From: Robiginitomaculum_A sp036478535
GTDB lineage: Bacteria; Pseudomonadota; Alphaproteobacteria; Caulobacterales; Maricaulaceae
Length of the DNA: 64,000 nucleotides
Direction: 5' to 3'
NCBI GenBank assembly: GCA_965224735.1
Contig: OZ245059.1
Span: 1,984,001 to 2,048,000, forward strand
The translations under genes and the position numbers were made by a program. This document shows, in pieces, positions 17,888 to 26,843 of the stretch (positions are counted from its first letter, which is position 1; each line of letters opens with the position of its first letter). Below the pieces are notes generated by a model. That model saw only the letters and a list, made by a program, of their open reading frames with translations. It did no database searches and was not told the DNA's origin.

Positions 17888-18004
17888 ATGAGGAAGAGTA
17901 GAATAAGTTGGCTTAAGCAGGTTCGTTTGATCGAACATTTTGTGTCTGGTAGCACGGCGAGATGCTCCTCGCGTCTGATCGGTGTGAACAAGAGCACTGG
18001 AAGA
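17888..18004 (+). pseudogene. IS1595-family transposase, 5' fragment
   Basis: MRKSRISWLKQVRLIEHFVS followed by GSTARCSSRLIGVNKSTG matches the zinc-finger/HTH N-terminus of IS1595 transposases (MRKSRLSxxKQxRLIExFVAGxTAR). The similarity stops at about 18004, where an inverted IS5-type fragment begins. Confidence 0.75.
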
Positions 18005-18017
18005 GCACAGGTGCTTA

Positions 18018-18430
18018 CCATCAATCATCAGGTAAAGCAGCGCATCCTGGCCAGCTTGCGAAAGCTTGAGCTTGCGTTCTGGTATTCTCAAATACCCTGC
18101 CATCAATTTTGTCATGGCCTGGACACGGCGGCAGATCGTAGGCGAGGACACATTAAAAACCAGATCCATAAAAGCATGGCTGGTTATAGATCCGATAGTA
18201 GATCAAGCAGAGCAGAAGCTACTCTGGGAACTCTAACCGATAGCTCATCTCCGCTCCGATGGCACGTTTTCTGTCTTTGGGCGACAAACGGCGAGATTGA
18301 CTATCAAGCCAAAGTGGATGAAGGCTTGAAACCAACCTGTCAAAATCTGCCACGCGAATACCAGAAAGTCGAAAAAACAGCGCAGGCTACGCCCGTAAGG
18401 TTTTCAAAATATCCATGTCCAAAGCCTCCC
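18018..18430 (-). pseudogene. IS5-type transposase (HTH_Tnp_4/DDE_4-like), decayed fragment
   Basis: Read on the minus strand through stops and a frameshift, the segments LSGIRVADFDRLVSSLHPLW, RKRAIGAEMSYRLEFPE, LLLCLIYYRIY, NVSSPTICRRVQAMTKLMAG and LRIPERKLKLS follow the order of the N-terminal half of this transposase family (KRAIGxGxxYxL, LLLLIYYRxY, LGFLFNVSxSTVCRxI, RIPER). The catalytic domain is missing. A TAG after FPE and a frameshift show it is dead. Confidence 0.7.
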
Positions 18431-18535
18431 AAATATATGGGCAACATTATAGAAGAAATATCGCTATTGTGAAGTAAATCTACTACTCACAGTCTTCTAA
18501 AGGCAGGCCAAAATAGGCCTTGGGCACACCGTTAA

Positions 18536-18882
18536 ATTTATGCTCGATGATCGGCTATAAAGCCTTGGAAAAGGCATTGGGAATACGCTTGGTAGACCTT
18601 GCCGCGCGCTTTTTTGCTTGTAAATAAATCTTCCAGATAACAGCGCGAGCCTGCTGCCCATGTTACGGGATGAAAGATGTAATGAACAAGTCCAATGAGC
18701 GCGTTCTCTTCGTTAAGCGCACAAAGACCATTTATGCCAGAACCAGAACTTAATAATCGTTCCCATGCCGCATTTGTTATCTTTTCGGGTAAATTTGTGC
18801 GGTAATACTCCAAATACCCTTGTCATAAACTGCGCTATTTTGCTTCATCTTCTGCGGTAAGCCCTCTTACTTTTATCGCCAT
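18536..18882 (-). pseudogene. GNAT-family acetyltransferase, broken
   Basis: From ATG 18882 the frame reads MAIKVRGLTAEDEAK, TAG, RSL, TGA, QGYLEYYRTNLPEKITNAAW and continues to YLEDLFTSKKARGK, a GNAT pattern (family N-terminus xWxxLWxGYLxFY). The two stops fall where Trp is expected (TGG to TAG and TGG to TGA). After the acetyl-CoA loop ARGK the frame is lost (VYQAYSQCLFQ...). It starts 8 bp after tsaB, at the end of the nfu-tsaB operon; it is not RimI, which often sits there. Confidence 0.75.
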
Positions 18883-18890
18883 AAATTATC

Positions 18891-19493
18891 CTATAGTGTT
18901 TTCCCGTCTGGCAGTTTCGCATCTGGCGGGCGGTGATATAATGGATTTGCCCGATGGGTATTTAGCACTGCGTCCATGCCAACCCAAGCAAGCAGGGCAG
19001 GACATATATAGGGGTCGCCGCTAAAAAAACCACCTGTTTTTGCATCTACCGTAATAGCGTCCAATTCTGCTGCACTGCTCAGTATTTGCGGTTTCACAGC
19101 CCGCCCATTTTCAAAAATTTGCCAAAACACTTGCCCTCGCCGGACATCAGCAGCGCTTAAAACTCTTTTGCATGCTTTCGGGTCAACATTGGCAGCCCAC
19201 ATTTCCAGCGCCGATATGCCAACAATAGGAATACCCCAAGGTAGAGCAAAGCCTTTGGCAAGAGAGAGCCCAACCCGAACGCCTGTAAAGCTGCCAGGGC
19301 CTGTACATACGGATATTCTGCCAATGTCTTTGGGCGCAATCTTTGTGCTTTTCAAAAGGTCATCGATCATAGGAGCCAAAATTTCAACATGGCCGCGCAA
19401 TATATTTTCAGAGCGCTTAGCCAGCACGCACGCCGCATCGACAAGAGCAACGCTGCACCAATTTGATGTCGTATCAATACTAAGGCAAAGCAA
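18891..19493 (-). CDS. tsaB: tRNA threonylcarbamoyladenosine synthesis protein TsaB
   Basis: A 200-residue YeaZ-type protein. The N-terminal LCLSIDTTSNWCSVAL and the GPGSFTGVRVGLSLAKGFAL segment are diagnostic of TsaB. It forms the TsaD-TsaB-TsaE complex that makes t6A37 in ANN-reading tRNAs. TsaB keeps the ASKHA fold but no catalytic metal site. The gene starts 2 bp after the Nfu stop, so the two form an operon. The length is slightly shorter than in E. coli. Confidence 0.95.
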   Translation of the reverse strand: MLCLSIDTTSNWCSVALVDAACVLAKRSENILRGHVEILAPMIDDLLKSTKIAPKDIGRISVCTGPGSFTGVRVGLSLAKGFALPWGIPIVGISALEMWAANVDPKACKRVLSAADVRRGQVFWQIFENGRAVKPQILSSAAELDAITVDAKTGGFFSGDPYICPALLAWVGMDAVLNTHRANPLYHRPPDAKLPDGKTL

Positions 19494-19495
19494 TT

Positions 19496-20074
19496 TTAAG
19501 AGGCCTGCTCGACCCTATTTACTTCGGGCACATAATGTTTAAGCAAGTTTTCAATGCCAGAATTTAAAGTCATAGATGAAGATGGGCAACCATCACAGGC
19601 CCCTTTCATTTGCACATAGACAACGCCGTCTTCTGGCGTGAATCGTTTAAAAACAATATCGCCACCATCTTGTGCCACGGCTGGTCGCACACGGGTTTCC
19701 AAAAGCTCTTTAACCTGGTTGACGATTTCTAGAGTTTCGCCTTCATAAATTTCTTCTTCATCTGCCGCCGTATCAGACAGCACGTCGCCGCCTGCAACAA
19801 AGTAATCCATAATTGCGCCGAGTATTGCTGGCTTTAAATGCGGCCAGTCTGCTTTAGCGCTACGGGTAACGGAAACAAAATCACTGCCAAAAAAAACGCG
19901 CTCAACATTGGGGATAGAAAACAGCATTTCAGCGAGAGGCGCCATGCTAACATCCTCGCTGCATTCGAATTCCATCGGGCCTGTGCCTTCTGCCATGACT
20001 GGCCGTCCAGGTAAGAATTTTAAGACTGCTGGGTTTGGTGTATCTTGGGTTTGAATAAACATAGAAGTCTCCAA
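19496..20074 (-). CDS. NifU-domain Fe-S scaffold protein (Nfu)
   Basis: A 192-residue protein with the Nfu N-terminal domain (MFIQTQDTPNPAVLKFLPGR, VFFGSDFVSVTR) and C-terminal NifU domain (VRPAVAQDGGDIVFKRF, MKGACDGCPSSSMTLNSGIE) with the CxxC that binds a transferable cluster. This pattern is common in alphaproteobacteria and mitochondria. It delivers Fe-S clusters to target proteins. It is the first gene of the nfu-tsaB operon; RBS GGAGACTTCT precedes the start. Confidence 0.95.
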   Translation of the reverse strand: METSMFIQTQDTPNPAVLKFLPGRPVMAEGTGPMEFECSEDVSMAPLAEMLFSIPNVERVFFGSDFVSVTRSAKADWPHLKPAILGAIMDYFVAGGDVLSDTAADEEEIYEGETLEIVNQVKELLETRVRPAVAQDGGDIVFKRFTPEDGVVYVQMKGACDGCPSSSMTLNSGIENLLKHYVPEVNRVEQAS

Positions 20075-20195
20075 AAGTTTGTTTTCTTAGTCTGTAAATG
20101 GCGCGTGCGGTCTCTAAATTCAAGAGTAAACGTTTTGCATAAAAAATAAAAGGCTAACTCTTGCCCGTTTATCATCTATTGTTTAAATTGTTCTC

Positions 20196-21155
20196 ATGAA
20201 ATTATTTTTACTGATCACTTTCCTCCTTGCTGGTTGCGCGAGCGTAGAAACCCGGTTGCCAACGCCAAATGCCATTTCCGTTTTGCAAGAAAGGCGCATG
20301 CAAGAAGAGCACGCTTTAGCGCGGTATGAGAACTTGCGCGAGCGGCTTGACCGCGTGAGTAGCACGGTGTTACAAAAAAACGCTACCCTTTGCGATAAAA
20401 CACGGTCAGATATTGGCATTATTACTCATAGAGAAAAATCCTATCCCAAACAGTTGAGAAAAAGCGCGGCGCGCTGGCTTGGCGCCAAAAAGAATTATAA
20501 AGTTTTTATTGTACGCGAGGGTTCTCTTGCCAAAAAGGCAGGTGTACGCGCTGGAGATATTCTCTTAAGTACGGACGGAAAACCTGTGAGTGCCCAAAAC
20601 AAAGACGCGCTGCAAAATGGTGCTATTATAGTCAAGCGCGGAGAGACAATACTAAACCTTGCGTTAAGTCCACCAAGGGCTTGTGCCTATACTGTGCGGC
20701 TTAAAATCAGCGGCGCAATCAACGCATATGCCGATGGTAAAAACATTACCGTAACCACGGCGATGATGGACTTTGCAAAAACGGATGAAGACCTTGCTCT
20801 TGTTATTGGTCATGAGCTTGCCCACAACACAATGGGCCATGTAGCGAAATCTATTCAAAACTATATTTTGTCAGGTTTTACCACGCGCTATACGCGCCCG
20901 TTTGAAGCGGAGGCCGATTATGTCGGCCTGTATTATACGGCCAATGCGGGCTATGATTTAAGCACTGCTGAAAATTTTTGGCGCAGGCTTGGACTTAAAA
21001 ATCCAAAAAGTATTGTACACGCCAAAACCCACCCCACAACCACAAGCCGCTCTCTCTCCATAAAATTAACCAAAGATGAAATAACCAAAAAACGCGCCAT
21101 GGGGAAAGCACTTGTCCCCAATTTTACCAAACAGCAAAAATTTCAAAAACAGTAA
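20196..21155 (+). CDS. M48-family zinc metalloprotease lipoprotein with PDZ-like domain
   Basis: A 319-residue protein with a lipobox (LITFLLAGCAS). After a coiled N-terminal region, a PDZ-like segment (YKVFIVREGSLAKKAGVRAGDILLSTDGKPV) precedes an M48 catalytic domain with HELAHN (zinc ligands and Glu) and the third-ligand motif EAEADYVGLYYTANAGYD. It should act in the periplasm, anchored to the outer or inner membrane, in envelope protein quality control. A PDZ before M48 is an uncommon order relative to the M48-TPR (BepA-like) type. It converges on the PCuAC gene with 5 bp between. Confidence 0.88.
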   Translation: MKLFLLITFLLAGCASVETRLPTPNAISVLQERRMQEEHALARYENLRERLDRVSSTVLQKNATLCDKTRSDIGIITHREKSYPKQLRKSAARWLGAKKNYKVFIVREGSLAKKAGVRAGDILLSTDGKPVSAQNKDALQNGAIIVKRGETILNLALSPPRACAYTVRLKISGAINAYADGKNITVTTAMMDFAKTDEDLALVIGHELAHNTMGHVAKSIQNYILSGFTTRYTRPFEAEADYVGLYYTANAGYDLSTAENFWRRLGLKNPKSIVHAKTHPTTTSRSLSIKLTKDEITKKRAMGKALVPNFTKQQKFQKQ

Positions 21156-21160
21156 TATTG

Positions 21161-21625
21161 CTAATGCTTAATTTTGCCGTGATCCATTGCGTCAGCATTC
21201 ATGCCAACGGAAAGATTGACAACAACATCACCTGATTTAGAAAAATGTAAGGTGAGCGGGATATGTGCACCTTTAACAAGTGGCTTCATATTAAAAATCA
21301 TGACGTGCAAACCGCCGCTTTTAAATACGGTTGTCTGCTTTGCTTTAATCTCCACGTTGTCAACCTTACGCATTTTCATTATACCGTTTTCGTGCAAATG
21401 GGTGTGCAATTCTATATCCTTACTCAAAGACCCGCTTACCGATAAGAGTGTGTCTGCGCTGCCAGTATTGACAATATCAAAATAGGCGGCCCCTATCGTT
21501 TGCCCTGGCGCGGGTAATCGCAAGCGCCCATTTTCAACCGTAATTGCAGGTGCGCTTGTCTTTGTGCATGCGCCCGCAAAAATTGCCAGCAAAACTGTAG
21601 TAATAATAATAATCGTGTATCGCAT
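21161..21625 (-). CDS. PCu(A)C-type periplasmic copper chaperone
   Basis: A 154-residue protein, started at ATG 21625 rather than the longer in-frame alternative because the signal sequence MRYTIIIITTVLLAIFAGAC begins there and trpS ends 2 bp upstream. The Cys suggests a lipoprotein. The family pattern is clear: AAYFDIVNTGSADTLL, HTHLHENGIMKMRKVD and GGLHVMIFNMK provide the His/Met copper ligands (H-x10-M-x21-H-x-M type). It likely delivers Cu(I) to cytochrome oxidase CuA. It is the last gene of the mutS-glnD-murJ-trpS run, perhaps by chance. Confidence 0.88.
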   Translation of the reverse strand: MRYTIIIITTVLLAIFAGACTKTSAPAITVENGRLRLPAPGQTIGAAYFDIVNTGSADTLLSVSGSLSKDIELHTHLHENGIMKMRKVDNVEIKAKQTTVFKSGGLHVMIFNMKPLVKGAHIPLTLHFSKSGDVVVNLSVGMNADAMDHGKIKH

Positions 21626-21626
21626 A

Positions 21627-22676
21627 TCAGTTCTTCCAAAATCCCATAACGTTGCGCACTTCATCCACTATTGGATTGGCTATTTCGCGCGCGGCATCAG
21701 CGCCTTTTGCTAAAACCCTATCAATTTCGGACGGATCATCCAAAAACTCATTCATACGTTTTGATATTGGCGCAAGTTTCTCAACAGCTAAATCTGCGAG
21801 CGCAGGTTTGAAAACGCCAAAGCCTTGCCCCGCAAATTCAGCCAAAACGGCCTCTACACTGATTTCCGCGAGCGCACTATAGATCCCAACAAGGTTTTTT
21901 ACTTCAGGTCTCTCTTCCATTTCTTCTTTCTGCTCAGGAAGAACGCCTGCATCCGTTTTTGCTTTGCGGATTTTTTTTGCAATTTTATCTGCGTCATCCG
22001 TAAAATTAATGCGTGAATTGTCAGACGCGTCTGATTTTGACATTTTTTTAAGACCATCACGCAAAGACATAACCCGCGCACCTGGCCCTTGAATAAGGGG
22101 CTTGGGCAACGGGAAAAAACCAGGGACATCGAAATCATTATTAAATTTTTGCGCAATGTCCCGTGAGAGCTCCAAATGCTGTTTTTGATCTTCACCAACT
22201 GGGACATGAGTGGCTTTATAGAGCAAAATATCTGCCGCTTGTAAAACTGGATATGCGTAAAGCCCAACCGACATTTTCTCAGCGTTCTTCCCAGCCTTGT
22301 CTTTGAATTGGGTCATGCGCGAGAGCCAGCCTATGCGGGCCGTGCAGTTAAAATACCAAGCAAGCTCTGTGTGAGCGCGCACGGCGGCCTGCGGATAAAT
22401 GATAGCTTTGCTCTGATCAACACCCGCCGCCAAATACGCGGCGGCAATATTGCGAGTGTTTTTTGCTAAGACTTTCGGATCTTGCCAAACCGTTATAGCG
22501 TGCTGATCAACAATGCAAAAAAGACAATCATGGTTTTCTTGCAAAGCAACGAAATTTTTAAGTGCACCCAGATAATTACCAAGATGCAAATCCCCTGTCG
22601 GCTGCATGCCAGAGAATACCCGCTCAGGGCCAGAATATGTCTCGGAGCCAGAATATGTAATGGGTGCATCGCTCAT
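21627..22676 (-). CDS. trpS: Tryptophanyl-tRNA synthetase
   Basis: A 349-residue class I synthetase. The HIGH-equivalent is PTGDLHLGNYLG and the KMSKS loop is KKMSKSD; the AYPVLQAADILLY and VPVGEDQKQHLELSRDIA segments are conserved. The N-terminus has an extension with a short direct repeat (TYSGSE/TYSGPE, from a 12-bp repeat at 22629 and 22647). The next gene starts 1 bp away; murJ lies 1 bp upstream, so the operon is very compact. Confidence 0.97.
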   Translation of the reverse strand: MSDAPITYSGSETYSGPERVFSGMQPTGDLHLGNYLGALKNFVALQENHDCLFCIVDQHAITVWQDPKVLAKNTRNIAAAYLAAGVDQSKAIIYPQAAVRAHTELAWYFNCTARIGWLSRMTQFKDKAGKNAEKMSVGLYAYPVLQAADILLYKATHVPVGEDQKQHLELSRDIAQKFNNDFDVPGFFPLPKPLIQGPGARVMSLRDGLKKMSKSDASDNSRINFTDDADKIAKKIRKAKTDAGVLPEQKEEMEERPEVKNLVGIYSALAEISVEAVLAEFAGQGFGVFKPALADLAVEKLAPISKRMNEFLDDPSEIDRVLAKGADAAREIANPIVDEVRNVMGFWKN

Positions 22677-22677
22677 A

Positions 22678-24255
22678 TTATTTTCCTAATGCATATTTTA
22701 TATCGCTTAGGCCATAGGCACGAAGTACCAAGGCGGCGAGCGCATAAAATAGGAAGCCGACGCCAGAAACAAGGGCTAAGAAAAAATAATTTTTTAAATA
22801 CCCTGCGCCGAGCTGCGGCGTGAAATATTGCGAGAGCCACCAAACGAGCGCGCCCATCACGATGCTGGCTGCCAAAATACGTGGCAAACGGTTAAGAAGC
22901 CGCGCATCTGGCACAAAGTTTTTATTGCCTAATAATGTCCGCGTTAGCAGCGCAACATTTATCCATCCCGCAAAAGAGGTTGCTAGCGCAAGCCCCCAAA
23001 AGCCAATTTTCACAAACAGTATATAGCCAAACACAAGATTAATCAGGGCAGATAAAGCCGCATACTTCATAGGTGTTTTTGTATCTTCGCGGGCGAAAAA
23101 AGCGGGCGTGAGAACTTTTATCAACACAAATGCGGGCAATCCAAACGCGAACATCCGCAGAGCAAGCCCCACAGCCTGTGTATCATGGCCATCAAAAGCG
23201 CCGCGCTCAAACAAACCGCCCACAAGAAATTCTGGCATAACGGCAAGGGCGGCGGCGGCGGGCAGAGTTAAAAAGGCTGCAATTTCCATGGCCCTGTTTA
23301 ATGACGAAACTGCGCCTTGCTCATCACCGCTGCGAAGACGGCGCGAGAGCGTTGGCAAAAGAGCAACGCCCATAGCAATACCGATCATACCAAGCGGTAA
23401 CTGATATAAACGGTCGGCCCAATAAAGCCAAGATGCCGCTGAGCTTTGCAGTGTAGCGATATTATTACTAACCATAATATTGATATGTGTGATGCCCGCT
23501 GCGAGTATACCAGGAACGCCGAGCACAAACAGGCGTTTAACTCTGGGCGTGAAGCGCGGGCGTTTTAGCCCAAGCTTTACCCCTGCTTTGCGGCAAGCCC
23601 AAACGACTAAGGTGAGTTGAAAAATACCCGATAACGTCATGCCTATACATAAATATATAACCAATAATTGTTGGCTCCACCCAGAACTAGCCATCAAAAA
23701 TAAAATGCCGATCTGGGTAAAGTTAAACAAAATTGGCGCAAGGGCTGCGACGGCAAATTGATGGAGCGTGTTTAAAATTCCTGAAAACATTGACGTTAAA
23801 GAAATCAACAATAAGTAAGGCATGGTGATTTGTGCACACACAACGGCAAGTGCGTAAGGTGATAAATTAAGTGGAAAATTTTTACCTGCTATGCCTTCGC
23901 GGCTGAGCCCCATACCAAATAAATTAAGCGTCCACGGCATGGTAATTTCAAATAAAATCACAACGCCCATAACCGAAACAAAAAGCGCGGCCAAAGCTTC
24001 AGACGCAAATTTATTAGCCTCTCCCTTTTCGCCTTCTTCAATACGGCGCGCATACAGCGGCACGAAGGCAGCATTAAAAGCGCCTTCTGCGAAGATACGC
24101 CTAAAAGTATTTGGGACTTTAAAAGCCGTTACTAGCGCATCCGTAATTGGCCCCGCGCCTAGATATAGTGTCATCAAGGTGTCGCGCACCAATCCCATGA
24201 CCCGCGAGAGCAAGGTTAGCGCGCCAATTATCGCCGTTGATTTTATAAGTCTCAT
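22678..24255 (-). CDS. murJ: Lipid II flippase MurJ
   Basis: A 525-residue MviN/MurJ protein with about 14 transmembrane segments, which flips lipid II across the inner membrane. Family hallmarks: TLLSRVMGLVRDTLMTLYLGAGPITDAL, FRRIFAEGAFNAAFVPLY, YWADRLYQLPLGMIGIAMGVALLPTLSR. The start overlaps the glnD stop (ATGA), so it is translationally coupled. The mutS-glnD-murJ-trpS order is common in alphaproteobacteria. Confidence 0.96.
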   Translation of the reverse strand: MRLIKSTAIIGALTLLSRVMGLVRDTLMTLYLGAGPITDALVTAFKVPNTFRRIFAEGAFNAAFVPLYARRIEEGEKGEANKFASEALAALFVSVMGVVILFEITMPWTLNLFGMGLSREGIAGKNFPLNLSPYALAVVCAQITMPYLLLISLTSMFSGILNTLHQFAVAALAPILFNFTQIGILFLMASSGWSQQLLVIYLCIGMTLSGIFQLTLVVWACRKAGVKLGLKRPRFTPRVKRLFVLGVPGILAAGITHINIMVSNNIATLQSSAASWLYWADRLYQLPLGMIGIAMGVALLPTLSRRLRSGDEQGAVSSLNRAMEIAAFLTLPAAAALAVMPEFLVGGLFERGAFDGHDTQAVGLALRMFAFGLPAFVLIKVLTPAFFAREDTKTPMKYAALSALINLVFGYILFVKIGFWGLALATSFAGWINVALLTRTLLGNKNFVPDARLLNRLPRILAASIVMGALVWWLSQYFTPQLGAGYLKNYFFLALVSGVGFLFYALAALVLRAYGLSDIKYALGK

Positions 24256-26843
24256 GTGGCGATCCTGCCCCGCGCCTTAAGGACGCTTAGTAATTCATCG
24301 TTTAAATTCGTATCTTTTAGATTAATGCCCTTTTCATGGGTAACATAGAAAACATCAACGGCTTTAGGCCCAGCCACATCAATGTGAGCCGAGCGCACGG
24401 AAAGTTTATGAGCCGCAAAAATTTGCGCAAGATCCAAAAGAAGACCAGGACGATCGCGGCCTTCAACTTCAATAATCGTTTCAATATCAGTGCGCTCTAT
24501 AAGCGCAGCTCGCACGCAAATTGGAATGGCTTCAGCCCGAGGAGAACGTATGTTTTGCCAGGGCGTAAAGACTTTTATATCCCCACACGCGGCTTTTAGA
24601 GTTATATCCTCCAACCCTTTTATACGGGCGTTACTTTTACGGCCAAACGCAAACCCTTCCGAATTTTGTAAATAAAATTTATTAAAAACTCGCCCGTTTT
24701 TCGCCGTGCTAAGCTGCGCGCCAATCACATTTGCCCCGCGCGACGTTATGGCTCCGCACAAATCAGCAAAAAGTTTTTCTCTATCTTGGGTAAGAACCCA
24801 TAATTCCGTAATGTCTTTTTTTAGCATGCGTTTCGCCGTAACAAAATGCGGCTTGTCGCGGACTTCTTTTGGCAGTTCGGAAAAATCGACCGTTTGCGGT
24901 GTTGTTTCTGATTGCTCTATATCGTCCATTAACGCCTGAGACGTTGCAACATATAAATTCCTTATAAGCTCGCCCTTCCAATCATTCCATATACCTGGCC
25001 CCACGGCGCGAATATCAACAACCGTGAGCGCACACAGCATTTGTAGCCGCGTGATCGAACCCATTTTTTGCGCAAAATTTTCTATCAAAGCGGGATCTGA
25101 AATATCCCTTCTTTGCGCTGTCTCGCTTATTTCTAAATGATTGCGCACGAGCCAGCTTACAGTTTCAACATCGCTCTCAGGCAAGCCAAGACGGCGACAA
25201 GCCGTAATCGCAAGGCGCGCCCCTTCTATGCATTGGTCACCTTTGCCTTTGCCCACATCATGAAGTAAACAGGCCAAATAAACCATGCGCCTTAGCCTTG
25301 TATCCCAATTTTTTATGAAATTGGTCGTTAGCGGATGTTCGCGCACACATTTATGGCGTTCAATGTCGTGTAAATACTCCACAAGGTACAAGCTGTGATC
25401 ATCAACGGTAAACGCATGGTGCATATTAAATTGTGTGCGCCCAACAATAGAGCCAAACTCTGGTAAATACGCGCCTAAAACACCTGCCTCATTCATAACT
25501 CGCAAGAGCGCTGCGGGTGCTTTGCTTTTTAGCAAAATATCAAAAAAAACTTGAGCGTTCTCAGATGCACTTTTGAAACTTTCGTCAATGCGATAAAGAT
25601 TGGCGCGCACCGCCAAAAGTGCATCTGGATGAATATCCATATTACGCGCGCCGACTTCTCGGAACAAGTGCAACATTAAGATTGGTTTTTTTTTCACCTG
25701 TGCCGCGCTGGTGAAATTAAGCCGCCCGCCCTCGATCTTTAGTCCCCTTTGTTTAACCCCCGTGCGCACAACGGGCAAAAAATTAAACATACCCTGCGGT
25801 AATAATAATTTGCTTTGACTTTCCAGTTTAGCGCATGCAATGCGGGTCAGTGTGCCCACCTCGCGCGCCGTTCTAAAATAGGTATGCATGAAATCTGTAA
25901 TGGCAATATCTGCGCTCTCTCCCTCATAACCCATACACTGGGCAAGCTCTGCCTGTTTATCAAAACTAAGGACTTCAGTAGCGCGTCCCGAAATATTATG
26001 GAGGTGAATGCGCACTTGCCATAAAAATTCACCTGCTTTTTTGTAGCGCACTGCGGCCTTTTTATCAAACAGACCAAGCCCAACATAGGCTTCAACTTTA
26101 TGCGGTTTACGCGGCGCGCCTTTGCGATTCCCACCATAAACAAAGCGCGCAATCCAATACAGAACATGTAAATCCCGCAGCCCGCCTTTGCCTTCTTTGA
26201 CATTGGGTTCAATTACATAACGTGAATTACCTTCAGCGCTGTGGCGCTTATCTCTTGCGGCCAATTTTGCTGCGATAAAAGCTTGCTTTTTTGCGCGCGT
26301 GCGCTCTTTCGCAAGCAGGGCGTTTAAGTTCGTAGCAATGTCTTCAGATCCCGACAAAAGCCGTAGATCAAGCATAGCCGTAAGCACGGTTTCATCCTTA
26401 CGTCCAAGCGCTATGGATTGCATAGGGGTTCGGGAGGCGTGCCCTATCTTGATGCGCATATCCCAAAGCACATAAAGAATATATTCTATTATTTGTTTAT
26501 CTCTCTTCGTTTCTTTGCCCGTGTGTAAAAATAAAAGATCCAAATCCGAATAGGGCGCCATCTCCCCGCGGCCATAACCACCAACAGCGCACAGGGTTAA
26601 AGTTTCCGTGTCACTGGGGAATAAATCTTTTCTGGCGTAATCAAAAAGCGCAATGACAATATCATCATACAGGCCTGATATCAGTTTTGCCGTTTTAATC
26701 CCGCTCGTTCTTCCAGCTTTAAAATCTTGGCAAATCTGCTTCTCGCGCGTGCTTTGTTCTCGCTTTAGGGACGCCAAAATTTCCGCGCGGGACGCTTCAC
26801 CTTTTAGCGCTTTTAAGTCCTCATAAAGCTCATGCCTGCTCAT
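24252..26843 (-). CDS. glnD: Bifunctional [protein-PII] uridylyltransferase / uridylyl-removing enzyme
   Basis: An 863-residue GlnD with the full domain order: nucleotidyltransferase (GGYGRGEMAPYSDLDLLFL), GlnE-like helical middle, HD domain (HHAFTVDDHSLYLVEYL, CLLHDVGKGKGDQ, VRNHLEISETAQRRD) and two C-terminal ACT domains (LWVLTQDREKLFADL; IIEVEGRDRPGLLLDLAQIF). It senses glutamine and controls PII, upstream of the GlnE at 36229. It overlaps mutS by 4 bp and murJ by 4 bp. Confidence 0.97.
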   Translation of the reverse strand: MSRHELYEDLKALKGEASRAEILASLKREQSTREKQICQDFKAGRTSGIKTAKLISGLYDDIVIALFDYARKDLFPSDTETLTLCAVGGYGRGEMAPYSDLDLLFLHTGKETKRDKQIIEYILYVLWDMRIKIGHASRTPMQSIALGRKDETVLTAMLDLRLLSGSEDIATNLNALLAKERTRAKKQAFIAAKLAARDKRHSAEGNSRYVIEPNVKEGKGGLRDLHVLYWIARFVYGGNRKGAPRKPHKVEAYVGLGLFDKKAAVRYKKAGEFLWQVRIHLHNISGRATEVLSFDKQAELAQCMGYEGESADIAITDFMHTYFRTAREVGTLTRIACAKLESQSKLLLPQGMFNFLPVVRTGVKQRGLKIEGGRLNFTSAAQVKKKPILMLHLFREVGARNMDIHPDALLAVRANLYRIDESFKSASENAQVFFDILLKSKAPAALLRVMNEAGVLGAYLPEFGSIVGRTQFNMHHAFTVDDHSLYLVEYLHDIERHKCVREHPLTTNFIKNWDTRLRRMVYLACLLHDVGKGKGDQCIEGARLAITACRRLGLPESDVETVSWLVRNHLEISETAQRRDISDPALIENFAQKMGSITRLQMLCALTVVDIRAVGPGIWNDWKGELIRNLYVATSQALMDDIEQSETTPQTVDFSELPKEVRDKPHFVTAKRMLKKDITELWVLTQDREKLFADLCGAITSRGANVIGAQLSTAKNGRVFNKFYLQNSEGFAFGRKSNARIKGLEDITLKAACGDIKVFTPWQNIRSPRAEAIPICVRAALIERTDIETIIEVEGRDRPGLLLDLAQIFAAHKLSVRSAHIDVAGPKAVDVFYVTHEKGINLKDTNLNDELLSVLKARGRIAT

